From positions 1-40,756 of the IMG/VR virus record IMGVR_UViG_3300022907_001652: a stretch of 40,756 bases of DNA, one strand, 5' to 3'. A program made the translations under genes and the position numbers. This document shows positions 37,001 to 40,756 of the stretch, piece after piece. The notes beneath the pieces were generated by a model. It was not told where the DNA came from. It ran no database searches and was given only the letters and a program-made list of their open reading frames with translations. Position 1 is the first letter of the stretch. The number at the start of each line of letters is the position of its first letter. The DNA comes from a virus.

Positions 37001-37447
37001 ATTTGTGGTATCATTCCAATTGATTGTAATGTTTGATAGATTTACACCTGTAAAATCTATTACACCTTCGGTGGTGCTGATGCTTTGTACTTTTAGGAAA
37101 CCTTGTGCCGCAGTGTTACGCTTTGGTGTATAACTAACTAGTTCTGCTAGTCTAGTGACACTGTCTCTTCTTTCAGCAGTGTCGATAAAGTTTTCGCGAG
37201 TATTAAGATCATTTCTAAAACTTCCTGCTTGACCCATGAAAGCCATAACATCAAGTATAGCAATAAATTCGCTAGACTCTATGTAATCATTGAAACTTTC
37301 AGGATAGTATAGTCTTATATAATCAATAAAAGTTTTACGCAGTGTTTCAAAATCATAACTTTGAAAGTCAGCTTCACGATAGGTTTGATAGATTCTCTTC
37401 CAATCTTCTACACCAAATATACTTGTTTGTCTTGTAGTTTTAGCCAT
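34040..37447 (-). CDS. gp6-like (T4 gene 6): Baseplate wedge protein, gp6-like
   Basis: 1135 residues, much longer than T4 gp6 (660). The N-terminus matches the gp6/BaseplateJ pattern: DFETLRKTFIDYIRLYYPES, then SSEFIAILDVMAFMGQ and NDLNTRENFIDTAERRDSV, LAELVSYTPKR, as in T4-like wedge proteins. The middle contains YFSITSRTNDQINLNFGDGVFS, a typical wedge core. The C-terminal part has PVELRATIKCVKNSTSTVSVSE and a VINAVNQYF helix followed by DTFFFSELSAYLHD, characteristic of the gp6 dimerisation region. gp6 joins neighbouring wedges into the baseplate ring. It follows gp25 and is followed 3 bases later by the giant protein. Ribosome-binding site AAGGAA and a CATAAATAC element precede it. Confidence 0.88.
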   Translation of the reverse strand: MAKTTRQTSIFGVEDWKRIYQTYREADFQSYDFETLRKTFIDYIRLYYPESFNDYIESSEFIAILDVMAFMGQAGSFRNDLNTRENFIDTAERRDSVTRLAELVSYTPKRNTAAQGFLKVQSISTTEGVIDFTGVNLSNITINWNDTTNPNWLEQFTVVVNAALSGSQRFGKPGNSQTLLGIDTEEYTLNLIAGFLPVVPFSQTVNGTNMTFEAVNATSLNQTYLYEPAPAPSGPLNLLYRNDKQGYASANTGYFFYFKQGSLQDQQFNLGERISNRIVNVNIEGINNEDVWLYQLNAQNSIIAEWEKVENIYTGAVEELTPEQRRYFSITSRTNDQINLNFGDGVFSSIPVGTFRTYVRSSNGLNYIINPDEMQNVTFNIGYVSKTGRNETLTFTCALTVPVSNAASRENINDIKQRAPARYYTQDRMVNGEDYNNFPYTLYSTIIKSKAVNRSSIGTSRYLDLVDITGKYSSTNVFASDGMIYENTEVPSFTFTFADQNDITNVIVNQVEPVLASRGMQEFYYENFNRPSLTTLNLEWNQSTTSNNETTGYFKFVSSGAPAPVGPQASDNKKYIAQGGLIKFVPPAGQYFTSTNRLAVGSPTLPGDKMVLWATVTALELDGTNFGVGNNADGTGPVTLNNFIPTNAVPTQVIVNFITDLPTAIETTMRENIELYRNFGLGYDNLTQTWYVITSTNLNSSTTFSLANAQDTSGTGLDNSWLVDFQTDGVTYTVSSRSLDRFWASVLETRFFYDGTQKVYDPKTGKVINDFINVLKTNNQPDSSSTLNSDEILDIIGQPVEADGFIDDFRVRISYRDSDNDGIPDNPDYFETLVAPDTNPNTKRIYLQQTIDFDNLERYTPLASGVIIGSLATEDAIELVKSEYPNGQVFYAYTDEKFYKLTVAYDGVRTIDEVSGYQTFVGRQDLYFQYRHNAPLSRRIDPGTTNIIDIFLLTQSYYNAYQNYIRDTTGSVPEPAQPTIDELSTSYNTLDQYKMISDNVILNSVTFKPLFGIKAPVELRATIKCVKNSTSTVSVSEIKSQVINAVNQYFTIENWDFGDTFFFSELSAYLHDQLGSIISTVVLVPTNPLKSFGDLYEIRSQANEIFVNAATVNDVEVIDALTSSQLRTAPNSGVV

Positions 37448-37464
37448 GTGTGTTTCCTTACATG

Positions 37465-37473
37465 GTATTTATG
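37465..37473 (-). promoter_or_regulatory. Late-promoter-like CATAAATAC before gp6-like gene
   Basis: CATAAATAC in the 50-base gap between the gp25-like and gp6-like genes, 17 bases before the gp6 ATG. The same gap holds a 12-base perfect palindrome (37483-37494) just after the gp25 stop. Confidence 0.4.
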
Positions 37474-37497
37474 AAAAGAATTAACTACGTAGTTTAT

Positions 37498-37878
37498 CTA
37501 TACATCTGCGTAGGCAGCTCTCATGGTTTCGCTATTGAAAAATATATTGAGAAGTTCACCTTGTTGTCCACTAACAGTATCAACTTCAAGTTCTATTAGT
37601 ATTCCGTTCTCTTGTGGATAAACATTGATGTCCGAGACACTGATTCTTGGATCTTGAGCAACTATACGTTGTAGTTCTTTGTTTATTGCTTTTGAAGTTG
37701 GAGCGCCTTGAGGTTCAAAGATCAAACTCCATATAGTCGAACCAACATTAGGACGTCCAGGCATTTCACCTTGCCTAATTGTAAGTGCGTTCAATAGGTC
37801 ACGTTTGATTAAATCAAAGTCTGTGACTGTGTAACTTTTGTACCTTCCAATAGTACTATATCCGATAAATGTTGGCAT
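37498..37878 (-). CDS. gp25-like (T4 gene 25): Baseplate wedge protein, gp25-like
   Basis: 126 residues, close to T4 gp25 (132). The family core is clear: DFDLIKRDLLNALTIRQGEM, GRPNVGSTIWSLIFEPQG, then INKELQRIVAQDPRI and the final beta hairpin IELEVDTVSGQ. gp25 (also TssE in type VI secretion) holds the wedge core bundle with gp6 and gp7 and starts sheath assembly. It lies between the gp5-like hub and the gp6-like wedge gene, the usual order in marine T4-like phages. The ATG is preceded by AGGTAAATACAGT, nearly identical to the leader at 20473. Confidence 0.92.
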   Translation of the reverse strand: MPTFIGYSTIGRYKSYTVTDFDLIKRDLLNALTIRQGEMPGRPNVGSTIWSLIFEPQGAPTSKAINKELQRIVAQDPRISVSDINVYPQENGILIELEVDTVSGQQGELLNIFFNSETMRAAYADV

Positions 37879-37889
37879 ACTGTATTTAC

Positions 37890-40178
37890 CTACGTATTTG
37901 TGGTATTATTTTGTGCGTCAAATTCCGCCTCAAATGCCGCAGTTTCTGCATCCACTCCGTTGACTTTCTTGTTTGTAACAACACTTGCTACCGCAGTATC
38001 AAGGCTACTTCTTACTGTGGTGCCAACTACACCACCACTGCCGGTTGAAAATCCTTGTACTTCATTGCTGAGTTTTTGTTGTGCTAACTGTATTGAATAT
38101 TGACCGCCTCGTACAACTTTATTCATGTCAGAACTGGTAATTTTTGTACTGTTACTTCCGGCAAATGTTTCTCCAAGTGTTGCAGATCCATCTTGCCATT
38201 TTTTTACTGCGTCTGCTCCAAATTTACTTGCACCACTGACCAAACCGCCTAGTGCAGATTCATCTTCTAGTCCGGTTACTATTCCTGCATTCTGCAACTC
38301 GCCTAATCCTTTGTTGAATAAATCTGTTTTGGTTACATCTTGTAATGTTTCGTTATTTAAAAAATCACTAAGTCCATTAACTCCTTGTGAACCAGTCCAC
38401 ACACTTGCACTACTTAAAACAGTGTTTAGATCAGCAGTAGCATCCTTGAGAAAGAACTCTGCAGTTCCTGGTTTCAACAATCCTCCTTTTTCTAATTCAG
38501 TTGCACTAAAACCAAATTTTCCAACACCGTTAGCATTGGATATTTCATTGAAATCCTGAGGGACCAGTTTGCTAGATTGTGCTACCATACTGGTTACTTT
38601 TTCAGGTGGTATTTTACCAACGTTTGTTTTTGCCTGCGATTGTTTTTCATAATCTGCTTCTGTAACACTATCAATTTCTGTTGATTCTGCTTTGGTTACT
38701 GCGTCTTGAGTTTTTGGATCCAAAGGAACTTGCTCAGCAGGTGATTCTAAACTGGTACTAGTATTGACACCAGTGCCTCTTTCTGCATAAGGCTCATGTG
38801 TAGGAGCTCTTGTAACTATAGTTTCAATTGCATTTGGTTCCGGTATCCAACCTTGTTGAGGAGAAAATTTTGTATCTGCTAATCTTAACTTAGGTATCTC
38901 AACAGTTTTACTCACTGGTGGAGCTGATCCACTATTCAGTTTTATACATCCTGCTTCAAGTGTGAGTCCAGTGCCTGCACCCCATCCACCGGTTCGACTG
39001 TTTAGATTTAAACTGCCATCACTTTTGATTCCCACTGAGCTTTTACTATAGGCCAAAATACTGTTTGTGCCAGTGAGGCTTAAACTGCCTGTTTCGAGAC
39101 TCATTGCACGTTTTGCAAAAATATTAACACTTCCGAGTTCACTGGCTATGTTTATATTTCTATCAGCATGCATGTTTAGTTCACCAGCACTTCTAATATT
39201 TAGACTGTTTGATGCATATAGATCAATGGTGCCTTCTTTTCCTAGTTCTATCCAGGTCTGTCCGTTTGCATGCATGATATGAATAGTTTGTTTGTCAGCA
39301 GTATCATTCATCATTATTTGATGACCTGCACTGGTGCGTATTCTTGTTAGGTTATCTTCGCCGGCTAGATCTCCGTCGTCCATTACCAAACTGTGTCCAC
39401 CTTTACGTGCAATTATGGTGGTTTCATTTGCTTGAAGTGTACTGCTTGCTACCTTGGCTGCTATTTGAGCATCAGTTAGTCCACCTTGATATACTGGTCT
39501 TCCAGCAGTGCTTATTCCAAAAACAGTACTTGGTGATTCACGTTGACTGTTGGAACCTATTGGTCCAATAAGAGGATCCGCTATCACACCTTGCGACAAC
39601 ATCTGCCCTGCCAAAACACTGTGTACCGGTTTGGCTTGATCAAAAAATCTTGTATTTTCAGTTATTGCTTCGTTTGAATTGTTTATTTCTACCACTGGCA
39701 GTTTTGGTTTATTTGCAAACAATGGTGAATTACTATCGTCAACATATTTTTTACTTGATCCAATTGCTGGAACCATATGATTTAGTCCAGGAGATATTGG
39801 CATACCAAGATAATATCCTTCGTTTGGATCTCCATTTACAAAAAAACAAATAACTTTGGTTCCAAGATCAGGTGGAGTGCCAAAGAATCCATATGCATGA
39901 TTATTACCGGTAAAACTACCTGGACCAGTTGGTTGTTGAGCACTTTGTTGAGTATAACCATAGTATGGTGAAATATAACTTACAGTACGCCATAGATCTT
40001 TATTATTTTTATCGTCGCCAGAAATATATTCTATGTAAACCTGTAATCTTCCTGCTCTAGTAGGGTCAATATTATTAACAACTTCACCGAGAAATGGACC
40101 TGATTCAGCCGGAGTACCGCCTTTGGATATCTTGTATGCTCCAGGTGTTCCTCTACTTCTTTGATAATTCTCTGCCAT
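37890..40178 (-). CDS. gp5-like (T4 gene 5): Baseplate hub/needle protein, gp5-like, without lysozyme domain
   Basis: 762 residues. The N-terminal 130 residues read as an OB-fold: GPFLGEVVNNIDPTRAGRLQVYI, LWRTVSYISPYYG, TPPDLGTKVICFFVNGDP, EGYYLGMP. Residues about 255-370 form the needle with GGHSLVMDDGD, NLTRIRTSAGHQIMMND, KEGTIDLYASNSLNIRSAG and repeated strands, the triple beta-helix shared with VgrG proteins. In T4 a lysozyme domain lies between these two parts; here the gap (about 135-250) shows no lysozyme catalytic pattern. The last 350 residues are Ser/Thr/Gln-rich and unknown. It should form the membrane-piercing tip; ribosome-binding site AAAGGAAAT. Confidence 0.88.
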   Translation of the reverse strand: MAENYQRSRGTPGAYKISKGGTPAESGPFLGEVVNNIDPTRAGRLQVYIEYISGDDKNNKDLWRTVSYISPYYGYTQQSAQQPTGPGSFTGNNHAYGFFGTPPDLGTKVICFFVNGDPNEGYYLGMPISPGLNHMVPAIGSSKKYVDDSNSPLFANKPKLPVVEINNSNEAITENTRFFDQAKPVHSVLAGQMLSQGVIADPLIGPIGSNSQRESPSTVFGISTAGRPVYQGGLTDAQIAAKVASSTLQANETTIIARKGGHSLVMDDGDLAGEDNLTRIRTSAGHQIMMNDTADKQTIHIMHANGQTWIELGKEGTIDLYASNSLNIRSAGELNMHADRNINIASELGSVNIFAKRAMSLETGSLSLTGTNSILAYSKSSVGIKSDGSLNLNSRTGGWGAGTGLTLEAGCIKLNSGSAPPVSKTVEIPKLRLADTKFSPQQGWIPEPNAIETIVTRAPTHEPYAERGTGVNTSTSLESPAEQVPLDPKTQDAVTKAESTEIDSVTEADYEKQSQAKTNVGKIPPEKVTSMVAQSSKLVPQDFNEISNANGVGKFGFSATELEKGGLLKPGTAEFFLKDATADLNTVLSSASVWTGSQGVNGLSDFLNNETLQDVTKTDLFNKGLGELQNAGIVTGLEDESALGGLVSGASKFGADAVKKWQDGSATLGETFAGSNSTKITSSDMNKVVRGGQYSIQLAQQKLSNEVQGFSTGSGGVVGTTVRSSLDTAVASVVTNKKVNGVDAETAAFEAEFDAQNNTTNT

Positions 40179-40188
40179 CTATTTCCTT

Positions 40189-40755
40189 TTATTTAAAAAG
40201 TGAACTCTTGTTTACACCGCCTCCTGAGCTGCCTACAACTTTTGCACCTCTTGCTTTGGCATTCTCTGCTCTAGCTCTTGCTTCTCTACGTCTTTTAGCA
40301 AATAAACTTTCTTGCAACGGACTTGTTTTGGTTCCAGCATCGTCACTTACAGTATTACTTCCCGGTTTGGGTTGAACAGGAGGCTGAACAACTGTACCAG
40401 AACGTGGCTGCCAATCTGATTCTCCTGGTGTAACGTCTGCATCATCTGAATAATTAACAGTTGCATCAGGCAACTTAGCAATCTTATTAGTAGTAGCATT
40501 ATTTACTGTTGCACTCGAGTAGGGTTGAGTATTTGTTTTACTTCCATTAACAGTAGCAGCTTTAAAATTTCCAGCTCTTGGGTCTTGACCAGCATTTGGT
40601 TGAAATTGTCTACTACTACGTGCTCCAGGCGGAACAACTTTTTTACTTGCTCGAACTGCATCATCAACAACTATATCGCCACCGTCTGGATCGTCATCGA
40701 CAAAGTTTTGTTCAATTTGTTTTTGTTTTGGACTGTTTACTGCGTTGTCAAACAT
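40189..40755 (-). CDS. Disordered low-complexity protein upstream of gp5, possibly cut by window edge
   Basis: 188 codons from an ATG one base from the window edge; the frame may continue beyond it, so the true start is unknown. Rich in Asn, Asp, Pro, Ser and Lys, with acidic N-terminal DDDPDGGD and a basic C-terminal helix FAKRRREARARAENAKARG followed by a Gly/Ser tail ending KSSLFK. No enzyme motif. The context (10 bases before the gp5-like gene) suggests a baseplate or hub-assembly accessory protein, but the sequence alone does not show its role. Confidence 0.65.
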   Translation of the reverse strand: MFDNAVNSPKQKQIEQNFVDDDPDGGDIVVDDAVRASKKVVPPGARSSRQFQPNAGQDPRAGNFKAATVNGSKTNTQPYSSATVNNATTNKIAKLPDATVNYSDDADVTPGESDWQPRSGTVVQPPVQPKPGSNTVSDDAGTKTSPLQESLFAKRRREARARAENAKARGAKVVGSSGGGVNKSSLFK

Positions 40756-40756
40756 C

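Noticed and set aside
37483-37494. 12-base perfect palindrome AACTACGTAGTT after the gp25-like stop, considered as a terminator
   Set aside because: No loop and only a weak, interrupted T stretch after it; transcription probably continues into the gp6-like gene.
1-40756. tRNA genes, CRISPR arrays, integrase or attachment sites, insertion sequences
   Set aside because: Intergenic space is almost absent (largest gaps under 60 bases apart from the metK leader) and no such pattern was seen on either strand.

Overview
The window looks like about 40 kb of a T4-like (contractile-tailed) marine bacteriophage genome, or a metagenomic contig from one. The evidence is a baseplate gene series (gp5-like hub/needle, gp25-like, gp6-like) followed by a giant structural protein and tail-fibre-like proteins. 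All supported genes lie on the minus strand, packed with overlaps of a few bases, in moderately AT-rich DNA. No tRNA, CRISPR array, transposon or integrase was seen. A precise host cannot be named from sequence alone; a marine alphaproteobacterium (SAR11-like) or cyanobacterium is a guess from the style of the structural proteins.

Layout in the direction of transcription (high to low coordinates). Region 1, 40755-37498: a low-complexity protein cut by the window edge, the gp5-like hub/needle without a visible lysozyme domain, and the gp25-like baseplate wedge protein. Region 2, 37447-20498: a long gp6-like baseplate wedge protein and a 4512-residue giant virion protein with repeated beta modules and an FG-GAP-like propeller. 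Region 3, 20473-17075: three virion or tail-fibre proteins, several preceded by TATAAATA-type late-promoter-like elements. Region 4, 17035-10681: a small conserved-looking protein whose start codon sits in a perfect inverted repeat, then four glycosyltransferase-like proteins, a signal-peptide protein, an arginine:X amidinotransferase-like enzyme and a SPASM-like radical SAM enzyme. Region 5, 10688-2509: six radical SAM genes of one family with an N-terminal cysteine-rich 'twitch-like' domain (one broken by a single-base frame shift), with an MTA/SAH nucleosidase-like gene among them. Region 6, 2516-1: an unrecognised 350-residue protein, a bL33-like ribosomal protein, a 34-residue micro-ORF and S-adenosylmethionine synthetase (metK), cut by the window edge.

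The most interesting idea is that regions 4 to 6 form one phage-borne chemistry module. MetK would make SAM, seven radical SAM enzymes would spend it, and the nucleosidase would remove the inhibitory by-product 5'-deoxyadenosine (and SAH/MTA). The amidinotransferase and glycosyltransferases would build or attach an unusual group. The position directly after tail-fibre genes suggests virion or host-surface decoration, but the substrate is unknown. A perfect-consensus sigma70-type promoter just upstream of metK suggests SAM synthetase can be expressed separately from the late structural genes.
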